Assembly: GCA_021464525.1 (NCBI GenBank)
Contig: JADRCO010000160.1
Location: 1-47,039, forward strand
DNA: 47,039 bases
Direction of reading: 5' to 3'
DNA from: Rhizophagus sp. LPA8_4_AMF
Lineage: Eukaryota > Glomeromycota > Glomeromycetes > Glomerales > Glomeraceae
A program made the position numbers and the translations under genes. Under the pieces are notes generated by a model, which was not told the DNA's origin, ran no database searches, and saw only the letters and a program-made list of their open reading frames with translations. Positions 11,000 to 20,899 of the stretch are shown here, in pieces (position 1 is the stretch's first letter; the number at the start of each line of letters is the position of its first letter).

Positions 11000-11509
11000 T
11001 TTTATTTATTATCAACCATAATCGTGAAGAGAAGTTAATCAGAAGAATTTGCTGAATCAAATGCCAATGCCAAGCTTTTTTCTCATAATTTGTTTGGTTC
11101 TAACTTCTAAACCTCTCTTTATTAGATTTTCAAATTATTTTTAGTTCATTCAAAAAACATATAGTGCATCGCATCAGGAGTTATATTCTATGTAGTAACG
11201 TGGATTTCATGTGGATCTGATTTTATGTGTAAAATAAATTTATATAAAACTATATAAATTTTTTATTTTAAATTCAAATAAAATTTTATGTATTTTTTTA
11301 TATGAATATTATATTTAATATTATAAATTCGTAAATTGTAAATAATTTTTTATCTTTAAATATTACACAATGATAAAATACATGATTTCCTTATTGTTAT
11401 TAAATGAAATGCTAATAATTTGAATACAATATCACCTAATAATCCCAAATTATTAAGTTACATTTATTTAATTTATTTATCTCTTGCTGTGATGAATATG
11501 GAATATGAA
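11000..11509. other. Stretch without a gene
   Basis: AT-rich noncoding sequence. A short plus-strand open frame starts near 11420 but runs into the dispersed repeat and has no family signal. Confidence 0.5.
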
Positions 11510-11760
11510 CTGCCACGCCAAAATTCCAGGATATATGATTCTCAAAATCTAAAGAATTGGGTATACCCGGTTGTGGAACATTTTGAAAAATTATGTAAAT
11601 TAAAAATATTTAATAAAAATTCTAAACAAACTATCTGAACTGAATGCATTATAATGATTGCAATAATAACATTTCTCTGGATTACTCTCATCTTCCTTAT
11701 AAGTTTGACAACCACAATAGTTTTTGTTAAAATTACAATCAACAAGTGAGAACTAACCTT
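11510..11760 (-). repeat. Dispersed repeat, copy 2, with a decayed cysteine-rich coding remnant
   Basis: About 11525-11660 matches the reverse complement of about 3499-3630. On the minus strand, the frame from about 11750 reads CNFNKNYCGCQTYKEDESN followed by PEKCYYCNHYNAFSS and then DSLFRIFIKYF and a stop. The spacing C-x6-C-x-C-x11-C-x2-C looks like a small metal-binding module at the end of a lost protein. The upstream part of that protein was not found. Confidence 0.5.
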
Positions 11761-11763
11761 TAA

Positions 11764-11958
11764 GTACCAGTGTAACCAAAATATCGGTATACATTACTAT
11801 AAAGAGACAATGGAATTGCATTGATATATGTTTTATCGTGAAATTATATATAATATCGGTATAATGAGGTTTTTTATTGATTGTGAAACGGGACAAAGAA
11901 ACTTCATCGCTATATGTTAATTATTGGTATATAAACTATCGGTATATCGACCTTGCCT
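11764..11958. mobile_element. Partial pogo-like element, copy 2 of the 3752-4306 family
   Basis: It matches the right third of the element at 3752-4306: ATTACTATA, then TTTTATCGTGAAATTATATA, then ATATCGGTATAATGAGGTTT and GTGAAACGGGA occur in the same order. The right end CTATCGGTATATCGACC is a diverged terminal repeat. The left two thirds and the left terminal repeat are missing. It lies in the same orientation as copy 1. Confidence 0.65.
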
Positions 11959-12148
11959 AGCACCGTAAATTTGGCTGAGTTAATGATAAAAAAAACGGGT
12001 ATGGTATGGATGTATACAAGCATTATCAGGTATTATAATTCTTAATCATATTAGTCGCATTGAGTGTAAAAGTGACGCGTAAAAATAAACACAATTTTTT
12101 GTCCGCTCTGGCTTGACATACAACTAAAACCCCTGTAACCCATGGTAT

Positions 12149-12192
12149 CAGTATTTAAGGATTTCCATAGGCCTGAAAATCCTTAAATACTG
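12149..12192. repeat. Hairpin with 16-base stem beside minisatellite B
   Basis: CAGTATTTAAGGATTT (12149-12164) is repeated inverted as AAATCCTTAAATACTG (12177-12192) around a 12-base loop that contains AGGCCT. It abuts the first unit of the minisatellite, so it may be part of the same repeated unit or an element end. Confidence 0.6.
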
Positions 12193-12195
12193 GGT

Positions 12196-12395
12196 TATTT
12201 AGTACGTTTTCCCGAAGCCCAATTTCCCGAATATACCTTTTCCCGAAGCCAATGCCCCGAATCTCATTATCCCGAAATGAACATTTTCCCGAAATGCTAA
12301 TATCCCGAATGCCTTCATCCTGAATCCTAATTTCCCGAATTATGCGAAATAGACAACATCCCGAATCCGATTTGCGTTTCCCGAAGTCCATTAAT
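12196..12395. repeat. Degenerate minisatellite B, about 15-base unit, core TTTCCCGAA
   Basis: About a dozen occurrences of (T/A)T(T/C)CCCGAA recur mostly every 14-17 bases, separated by variable spacers (AGCCCAA, TATACC, AGCCAA, TCTCAT, ATGCTAA, TGCCTT and others). The core differs by one base from that of minisatellite A (TTTCGCCGAA). A long minus-strand open frame across it is only a translation of the repeat. Confidence 0.75.
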
Positions 12396-13282
12396 GTACT
12401 ATCATCATCATTTATAAAATAAATTTTTATCATCAAATTATAAAAAGGTAATAGCGAAATCAAAAAGTTTATTTTAAAAAAATATAATATATAAGAGTTT
12501 ATATTATAAGATGATTGAAGTTTCTTAATTAATAATTCACATATAAATCGGACGCCCATATTTCTGGCATAAAAAAATATTTTATTTATTAGTTTTAAAT
12601 TAAAATACTAGTACATGTTTAGGATACACTTTTAAGGAGTGGGGCTAATGTTAAAAATTGCTCCAATAAAGTTATTTACTTTTAAAAATGAAAATGATAA
12701 AACTCTTAATTTGTGAATTATTTCATATTTTTCATTAAAACAAATTGAAAATTAGTAACTGGTTTTATTAAATTTCTTTTATAGTAAATATTAGTCAACT
12801 TGAAAATCGTCCGACAAAATCGTCGGTTAAGGAAGTTTGTTGGTGGATGTAAACGGTTGTAATATACGAATTTAAACGAATCTTTTAAAAAAAGAAAACT
12901 AATCTAAACTTAACGATACTACAAAACTATTCACCAAGGAACAGCTGTCTACCTTTTTATGGATGTCTAGGGGCTGACCTGCTGACTAACTAAATTGCGA
13001 AGAAAAACCGAAGAAACCCCAAAAACAGAAAAAGAAACAGAAAAATATGAATTCGATCCAATAAACAAGACATTAAACAATGCTTAAAAAAAAAAGAAAA
13101 TTCAAAATAGTCATCTATATTAAAATTTAAAATGAGAGAGCCAAGATCCAGCATATAAAAAATTTGAAGTATTAGCCAATATCCAAGAATATGAATTTCT
13201 AAAATTTCGTAGATGTAAAGTGTTAGATTGAATGAGGTCATTGTTTGTGAATTTTCCAGTTGGCAGGTGAACGAAATAAAAT
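12396..13282. other. Stretch without a gene
   Basis: AT-rich noncoding sequence up to the ion-transport remnant. Minus-strand frames here are hydrophobic by chance (poly-A and poly-T translation). No supported feature. Confidence 0.5.
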
Positions 13283-13539
13283 CTAATCGTCATGAATGCT
13301 GATTTTATTTAATAAATCTTGCTTCATTTCTATGAATTCATTGATATTCCATTCTTTATTTTTATTCATTCTTTTAATTTCTTTTTGAGGTTTATCTATA
13401 CTGGCATAATAATATCTTAAAAAAAATTTATATTAGTAAAAAAAATTATAAATAAATTAACATACTTTACTTCAGGAAACCATGGTTTCCATCGTCTTTG
13501 AAATGGCAATAGGTAAAATAACTCAATTTTAACCAAATA
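13283..13539 (-). pseudogene. C-terminal fragment of an ion-transport family gene
   Basis: Two exons remain, 13539-13466 and 13415-13283, joined in frame by a 50-base intron (GTATGT...TTTAAG). The upstream edge is itself a splice acceptor (TTTTTTGTAG). They encode 68 residues ending in ISIHDD: YLVKIELFYLLPFQRRW, then KPWFPEVKYYYASIDKPQ, then EWNINEFIEMKQDLLNK. This is the cytoplasmic tail I associate with the repeated Rhizophagus proteins that carry an ion-transport (TRP/polycystin-like) membrane domain. All exons for the membrane part are missing upstream, where a LINE remnant begins at 13666. The piece is undamaged internally, so the truncation may be fairly recent. Family membership is recalled, not searched. 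Confidence 0.7.
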
Positions 13540-13665
13540 CTACAAAAAACCAAAAAAATTAAAATTTCATTTAATACTTTTAACAATATAAAAAAAAATG
13601 TAATATAATTTATATTAAATAATAATAATACAAACTCAATGACATTAAAATTAATAGTGACAAAT

Positions 13666-14123
13666 CAGAGTTGTTAGCGTGGAACACACAAGATACTCAC
13701 TCACTCGAAGCATCTTATGATTGGAACAGATAATGTATTGATCAGTGCAAATTCGCCCACGAAAGAATCGAAATATCTAGGCATCTACATCCGGAGTCGT
13801 GCAGGTAGTGCTTCGACCCGAATAAAAACCGTAGATCCATTCCTTGATATTTTGGCGATTAAATCGGGTCCGGATGATCGACAACCAGGAATTCCATTGA
13901 TGATCTACGTCTATGCCGGATCCGGATGATCGACAATAAGGAATGGATCATCCGGTTTTCATCCGGGTCGAAGCACTACGTGCAGGTTTAATATCACCAC
14001 ACGATCACGCGAATTCGAAAGGAGATCACCTCAATCTGTAACATAATTAGGAACAAAAAGCTAACAGCCGCTCAAATCATTTATGTAAACAATAAAGTAC
14101 TTCTTGCGAAGATCGAATACTGA
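13666..14123 (+). mobile_element. LINE-type reverse transcriptase remnant, split by a hAT-like MITE
   Basis: Before the inserted MITE the plus frame reads HLMIGTDNVLISANSPTKES followed by KYLGIYIRSR. KYLG is a typical motif in the distal part of LINE reverse transcriptases. After the MITE a frame reads ICNIIRNKKLTAAQIIYVN followed by NKVLLAKIEY and a stop at 14121; this is the helical region that usually follows. A further upstream piece, DKSELL, lies in another frame. The remnant is frameshifted and short, lacks catalytic motifs, and is dead. Confidence 0.7.
13806..13978. mobile_element. hAT-like MITE, 173 bases, with perfect 8-base target duplication
   Basis: Both ends read TAGTGCTTCGACCCG in inverted orientation, and the inverted repeats continue for about 40 bases (through GATCCATTCCTT on each side). 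The element is flanked by perfect direct repeats CGTGCAGG at 13798-13805 and 13979-13986. An 8-base duplication and TAG ends are the hallmarks of the hAT superfamily. Inside, TCCGGATGATCGACAA occurs twice, at about 13870 and 13921. It has no coding capacity of its own. It is far less AT-rich than the surrounding DNA. Confidence 0.9.
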
Positions 14124-14262
14124 AAAGAGTGGAAAGCCACCCTTGACAAAAAGGTTGATGTATAGAAGATATATATTTAAAGAATTACGAAATTCTTGCC
14201 GAGTTAGGTGAAAAAGTTCACAGATTGGTAATTAAAAAAAAATAAAGAAAACGTCGTGTATC

Positions 14263-15965
14263 TTGTTTATCCGTTATGATTTAGTTGTGTATAATATAAG
14301 AAAATATTCGGGTACATATATGAGTTTATTAAGTATAATTCCGACTTCTCTATCTCAATTACAAGAACATTATCCTGAAGTTGTAAAAAGTTATATGTCA
14401 CATACTTCTTTAATATTGGAACATGTTGAAATAATAGACTCTAAAATGCCACCCTTCTTTGGATCATGTACGTGCCTTTTAATACATAATAATATTTGTT
14501 CCAAATTTCAAACTTTTTATCGTGTAATGAGTTCATTGTAGTAAAAAAAAAAAAATTCATGAAATTCAATATTACGGTAAACCAACTATAACTTTAGTTG
14601 CTCCTTTACTAAAACTCGCTAGTTATAATACAAATTACAATTTTCTTGATTTTATTAGACCAGAATCAAATGGATTTATTGAACAAGAATATTACGAGTT
14701 ATATAAACGTTAGCTCTACTACAATTTAAATGGCATACTTTTGGAAGATATTATTATTACGCTAATTGGGCTATTTTCACTACATTTTGATAATATTTGC
14801 TGAAATAACAGAAAGTTACTATTGAAATAAGACGAATTATTTGGAGACCAGGCTATTATCTTAAAGACTTATGAAATTTTCTCGATCTTTGCGCTTGTTG
14901 CTTTCCAATAGCAATTTATTGGATTCAATTTGGTAAACCATCAGAATGTACAATAACTTTGTCTAATTTACTTCTCAATTTCGAATTCTTACTACAGTAT
15001 ATCCTCGAATTTTGAATCTTATGGACGTTATTCCGCAATTTTTCTTGAAGTTGCATATGGAGTTTTTTTTTCTTGTGATATTATTTATTATTCTTATAAG
15101 TTTTGCTCATGCATTTTATGTCATGAGACTACAAAAACCTTTTTCTTTGAATATTCCATCGAATAATGATCCAAATAATTTATGGAGTTTATCTGATGTA
15201 TTTTATAATTATGAAACGAATACTGATGGTACTTTAAACCAAAATTTAAAACCTGCCTTTATGAAACAACCTAATGGAAATACGAATATGTTTGCTTTTC
15301 CACACACTGCTTTGTTAGCAATGTATATGTTACTTTCAGGTAAGTAAATTGAAATTGTTGACTAAAAAAAATTAAAAGAATGTTTGGATCATTTGATCAA
15401 ATTCATGATTTATTTTGTTTATTTAGGTGATAGCCCTTTACAATCTTGGGCTTATGGTGATACATCTTTTGGGCATTATTGGCTGTTTCGTTCTCATTCA
15501 TTACTGTAATTTACTTGATGAATCTATTTATTAGACTACTTAGTAATGTAATTGAAAATTATAATGATCGTATTTCTTACTTGGTTCAAAAGCAAAGGTA
15601 AGAACTAAAGGAGGTTCTTTTATCAAATAATTTTACTGTAAAGATTTTGTCAATATATTTAGATTTTGGATGAATCGAATTGTTTCATTTATTTTCCCCA
15701 CAAAGACGTTGGAGAACTATGTAAGCATAATTATACTTTAAATTTCTGAAATCTTTTGACTTATTCATGCTTATTTTTTTTTAGTTATTAGAAATATTGA
15801 CGATTTCGAATTTCATCCTATTATTAATTCAAAATTAAGTAATTTATTAGGTTTACAAAGACCACTGATGAAGAATTATACAAAATTTTTTGGGACAACA
15901 ATTTGAAGAATTCAAACAAAAACTTAATATTAACTGTCATTTTTTTAATAAATCACACCACCTGC
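14263..15965 (+). pseudogene. Broken ion-transport family gene (polycystin/TRP-like channel family)
   Basis: Pieces in order on the plus strand: LSQLQEHYPEVVKSYMSHTS (14263-14541); KPTITLVAPLLKLASYN (from about 14578); FKWHTFGRYYYYANWAIFTT; RIIWRPGYYLKDL; CACCFPIAIYWIQFGKPSE; then the membrane part at 15012-15347 with FFFLVILFIILISFAHAFYV. A clean GT-AG intron (15340-15426) leads to GDSPLQSWAYGDT. After a frame change comes FWALLAVSFSFITVIYLMNL, a final membrane helix followed by FIRLLSNVIENYNDRISYL, then IELFHLFSPQRRW and a C-terminal tail. Several stops and frameshifts (for example before the second half of the helix at about 15460) rule out a working protein. Introns are still visible, so it arose by DNA duplication, not retrocopying. 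It faces the C-terminal fragment of the same family at 13283-13539. Confidence 0.75.
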
Positions 15966-16589
15966 GCTAAACACCAAAGTATATGTCTAAATTAAACAAT
16001 TTATATGAATAAAAAATGGCCAGACTGTATGTATTACTGTAATTTTTTTTTCTATAATGCAAATATTGCGAAATAAAATAGTGTTATATGCCCATTGTTG
16101 TAATGTGAAATATAATTATTATATTAATAGAATCAGATTGATTAATAATAGTATAGAATATATATTTCATTACACCGTTTTAGCAGAATATAAACTTTCC
16201 TTATTTAGTTAATCTTATGAACTTCAAGTAACAATGTATGATAACATACATAAGGTCCATAAAAGGATATTTTTTCTGTAAGGAGAAGTAATGTTGCGTT
16301 ATAAAAATAGAGTAATTATTACTAAAATTATGTTTACCTGATAAGAAATAATTTTAAATTTCGACCCCGTTGATATTCACTTAAAATCATAACTTAGGAA
16401 ATGATCAACGACATACTTCATTAAGAAATTTTTTAATAAATTTGTTAAGGTAAACATTGTTTCAAATGTTCTTAAATAATATTACTGATTAATAAATAAA
16501 TGTTATAAGCAAAAAGAGTTTTTATAACGTGGTCACATAATTGAACGCACTAACTTTAATTCAAAAGTATTATGGAGTCTATTTAAATG
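15966..16589. other. Stretch without a gene
   Basis: AT-rich sequence at the 3' side of the RBR ligase gene. A weak inverted repeat (GTAATGTGAAATATAATTAT with TATATATTTCATTAC, about 16097-16175) may be an old MITE. Confidence 0.4.
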
Positions 16590-18936
16590 TCAAGGTAATA
16601 AATAATCAACAACCTTTTCAACTGCCTTTTCAAAAGTTTCCCTATAATAATTATCATCTGTAGTTTCACAAAAATAAAATAAGTAAATAAATGAGTTCAT
16701 ATCTTAATTAAGATAAATTCTTACAAGTTTATTAAGTATAACATACCTTCGTTAGTAACAGGACCAATAACATTATTTTCTAAGAGATTAGCACCTCTTG
16801 CTTCAGGATGCGACTTTAAAAATTCATTACGAGCTTTTGTAGCAGCTTCTTTAATGACTTTTTCTTCATCTTCAGTTTTATATAAATCACATTTATTACA
16901 TTTCTTACATTTTTGTCCTGGAATAGGACGAAAATGATCACAAACTATATTAATAAACAAAAAAAAAAAAATAGAAAAGATTAGAAAAAGTCTTTTTCTG
17001 AAAATAAATAATACTTAAATAAATAAATAAAATAAATCTTAAAAAATGACTTACAATGTGCATAAGATTCTTGTCGCAAATCTTTTCTACATAAATAACA
17101 CATAACATAACCACATCTACACGTCATTTTATTGCATCCATCGGCTTTTGTGAATGATATATGACATTTTGGGCACTAAAATTCAAAGAAATAAATAATA
17201 AGAAAAATGATACGGTAAGAACCTCACATTTCATTTTGATACTCACGGTTCGTTTAATAGCATCTGCCATAGCTTTTTCCACAAAAAGACGTAAACTATC
17301 CTGTTCTCGTTCGTAACACTTATGAAAAGGTTTACTTTCCCTACTACATGATAAACAAGATGTCTTATGACATTCAGGATTTTGACATTTAAATACGTCT
17401 CCTCTGCGTTTTCGCTTTACCTAAAGTAATAAAAAAATATATAAAATTAAAAATCTGTGTTCCTTTTTCGATAAAAAAAAACCTTCCTCGTAAAATATAC
17501 ATACACGTTTAACGATATTGTCTAATTCCTTAACCCAAGCTTTAAGTGGATAAACACTCATCACATTCCAAACAATTTGAGGAAGAATTAATATAATTAC
17601 AACGTTTAAAGCTGTAAAAATACTAAAAATACTTTCAAAACTAGTAAATAAAGGTAAAATAGCTACAGGTAAACTAGCCAATAATATAAAAAATTTTGAA
17701 GATTTAGGTATTCTAAATTGCTTAAAAGTAAGAAATAAATCATTTTCATCTACTTCGCAATAATTACAAAAAGGACATTGTACTAATGATAAATTTGATT
17801 GTTTTAAAGAATGTTCTACCAAAGAATCTAAATAATTCTTAAATACGTCAGGAAGTAAAGTTGATTTAAGCTGATCATCAGTAAAATAACCATCACAACC
17901 TGCTTGTTCAATACAGTTAATTTGCTTACCACGTAAAGAACCTTGACCAAATAAACCTTCTTGTACCAAACGATTAATACACTCCTTACAGAATAAATGG
18001 CCTTCACTACAACAAGTCAAATCTTCAAAAGGATAATCACCATAACAACAACCACAAGTTATTAATTGATCATTTTTCGTATATTCATTGAAATTAACTT
18101 GCTTCGCTATTTCATGATCAGCCATTGATTGTTCTTCTAATTTAACATATTGTAACTTTTGTATTTCTTCTAATAATTCGGGATTTTCTATTTCTTTATA
18201 TAATTTTCTACGAAATATACTAAATATAGAATTCCACCAATTATTTGTTGTTAAATCCTTCAATTTTTCAAAACTTTTTCTGTAATCGAAATTATTTTCC
18301 GCTAATATTGCTTTTATCGTAGAACGCCAAGTTTCAGGAAAATCATTATATAATCTATATCTAACAGCTTTTCTATAACTTTGTGATCTTATCAACTCCC
18401 ATGGTTCAATAACAAATTGATTTACTCTACGAGGATATCCTCCTTTATCTCCTGATTGATCCATAGTTAATAATCGTTCAATTACTTGTTGTAAGTGATT
18501 TTGATTTGCGCTACATAACTTTTCTCTTAAAAATCCCACATCACATTCGGGAAATAATTCATTAAGTTTTAATAAATATTCATTTTTTGCTTTTGTAGAG
18601 TTAGCATTCTTACATCCTTCTGGTATTTTTGGATAATGTCCTTTATTAATATTAAATACTTTTTCTGTAATTCTCTCCACATGATTATCGCGATAAAATC
18701 CAACACAATATTTTAAATATTCTTGATCTATAGAAGAAGAAAGTAATAAATATTAATTTTTTAATAAAACGAAGAAAATAAGGTAAGGTACGTTTTAAGT
18801 TTTACTTTTAAATATTCAAACCTGCGTCAGGTAATATAGCAATCAATTGTTCAAGGATCGCGTCCTTCTGTGAATTAGACGGATTCGAACTTCCACCACT
18901 ATTCTTTAATGAACTAAAAAAGGTTCCTTTAAACAT
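16590..18936 (-). CDS. RBR-type E3 ubiquitin ligase, RNF216/TRIAD3-like, with internal membrane segments
   Basis: Six exons (18936-18822, 18727-17505, 17420-17247, 17175-17055, 16944-16747, 16657-16590) give 632 residues and a clean TGA. RING1 starts near residue 263 (CGCCYGDYPF, then CSEGHLFCKEC). An IBR begins with CPFC at 356-359 and resumes with CQNPECHKTSC at about 457. RING2 starts at 505 (CPKC, then ADGCNKMTCRCG), where Cys518 corresponds to the catalytic cysteine that carries ubiquitin. The RCGYVMCYLCR ending is typical of RNF216-type ligases, which transfer ubiquitin by a RING/HECT-like thioester mechanism. Between the two halves of the IBR lies an insertion of about 95 residues holding two hydrophobic stretches (about 384-399 and 408-428) that look like a membrane hairpin. 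It is in frame and free of stops. The start ATG is the first one in the exon. The first 60 bases upstream contain AAACCTTTTTTT. Substrates are unknown. Confidence 0.88.
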
Positions 18937-20820
18937 TTTGATTAACAAAAAGACTTTCTTTAAAAAAAGGTTTCAGTAATGCAAGCTTCTTTTTTACTTA
19001 TTTTATTAAAAGATTTGGTAAAGCTTTGGATAAAATCGAAATGAAAAAGGGGATGGAATTTGTAATGTTGAATAGGGGTTGTACATAAAATAAAAGCTAA
19101 GGTCACGTCACGTTGAATATCATCTAACAATTTGCTTTTTTTGGAATAGAAAAGGGATTTTCATTGAATTTTACGCTATTAATCATATATTAAAAAACTA
19201 TGTATATAATGTATGTCATATGTGCAATTTAACATTAAACCAATCAAACTCATTTAACTGCGGTCGGTGGGAAAGATCACGAATAAACTAATAAAGTTTT
19301 ATCCCGAACGCAAATGTCTATAAAGAATGAACCCCAACAAATCGAGTTAGCCATTTAACATTCACAACAAAAAGTTTTGTATTACGATTTTGGAAAAAGC
19401 TATAAAAAGGTAATTAGATAGCTGTATAATTTCATAATCTAGCCAAAACTTTAAAACTGAGTTTGATCATCCAATTAATAATGCATTTTGAAAGGAACTT
19501 TAAATTGAAACGAAAAAAAAATTTTGAACGAGAATTTCATCTTCCTTAAAAGAATCTTAAAATGGAACCTATTTGGATAAACTATTATCAAAAATCTCTG
19601 AAATTTTAAAATTTTCGTAAATTCATATTTTTAATTGATAATCTAATGCGGGATGCGATGTTCCGGGTGTATAATTTTAACCTGAAGTGGCTAAATAACA
19701 AGTGATAATTAATTATTTATTACTAATAATTCATAAATCTGGTTTTTGGCCAGAATTAAGAAACAACCTTGACCCGCCTTGACCAGATTCGCCAGAATAC
19801 ACGATTTATACATTCACGTGATTTTGTCTTTGTAATTTCTGTTCGTGTAATTTTCTTTATGATTGATTGTTTATCATAAAAGGTAAGGCGGGAGAGTAAA
19901 AGCTTTGCAAATGGAACTATTAGTTATTTAACAAAACCAAATAGTTTTAATAAAAAGTAAAACACAATACCGTGCCATTTCGCCCAAATATTTTGTAAAT
20001 AAAAGATAAAAATTCGGAATTAAGATCTCCGTGTCGTCATTGAAAGTTTTACTTAGAATTGGACTAAACCTTTTTACATTATTTATTATTTACTGTTTCA
20101 TACATAAAGAAGAAAGCCGCCGGAAGATACTTTAACATTTAAAGGTTTAATTCAAGTTTTTTCAAAGATAGTTTCTTTTTATAGATACATATACCTATAT
20201 AAAGCACGGTATACCTAAAATAGTTTATCATGATTATTTACAGGAAGGTTGAAAATTGCCAAATCTTTTTCTGTAAAATAAAGACTTTTACCATTATAGT
20301 AACTCAGTGAACCTGTTCTATTATACTAACGACAATCATACAATACTAATTTATTAATTTGTAATACCCGGATGATTAATCATTGACAGAAAAAATACGG
20401 GTTACACTGAAATTTTTTTAGTAAATTGTACGTCAAATTACATTTCATTTATAAATGAAATATATAAAAAAAATCATCTTGTAACTTGTGTGTCAAAATT
20501 CCCCGTTGCTTAAATCTAATTTTGTAAATTTTGTACTATTGTGTAGGTAGTAGATTTTAACTTATTATTAGGACAAACCTTTTTTTTTCATTTGAAATTT
20601 GGTTGCTTATTTGTTGATTGAAATTAGCCAGTTTTCTCTTCCTATTTTCTCTTTCCGTTTTTTTTTTCCTCCACAGTAATAAAAAAATATCAGCTTTCAT
20701 AATAAAGGATAAATGATATAAGAACTTAGATTAAAAAAAAAAAAAAAAGGGAGGAGAAAGAAAATAAAAAAAAAAAGAGGGTACTTTTTTCAGTTTTTAA
20801 AAAATAGCTTCTTCAATACA
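18937..20820. promoter_or_regulatory. Divergent intergenic region
   Basis: About 1.9 kb between the divergent RBR ligase and Gln/Asn-rich membrane protein genes, so it should hold both promoters. GAAACCTTTTTTT lies about 30 bases before the RBR start, reading toward it. ACAAACCTTTTTTTTT lies at about 20574. Long A runs (20732-20780) sit before the 5' intron of the plus gene. No gene, RNA or defined element was seen. Confidence 0.5.
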
Positions 20821-20899
20821 GGTAAAAATGATGGTTTTATCGAAGATAATTTAAAACGTTATAATAACTAACTAATAAAAATACTTTCAGGATAGATAA

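Noticed and set aside
12155-12559. Minus-strand open frame of 134 codons
   Set aside because: Its second half is a translation of minisatellite B and its first half is AT-rich noncoding sequence; no domain.
16097-16175. Imperfect inverted repeat GTAATGTGAAATATAAT / ATATATATTTCATTAC
   Set aside because: It needs gaps to pair and is mostly A/T; kept only as a weak note in the intergenic entry.
18880-18900. B-box-like word GGATTCGAAC suggesting a tRNA
   Set aside because: It lies inside the first coding exon of the RBR ligase and has no A-box or stem partners.
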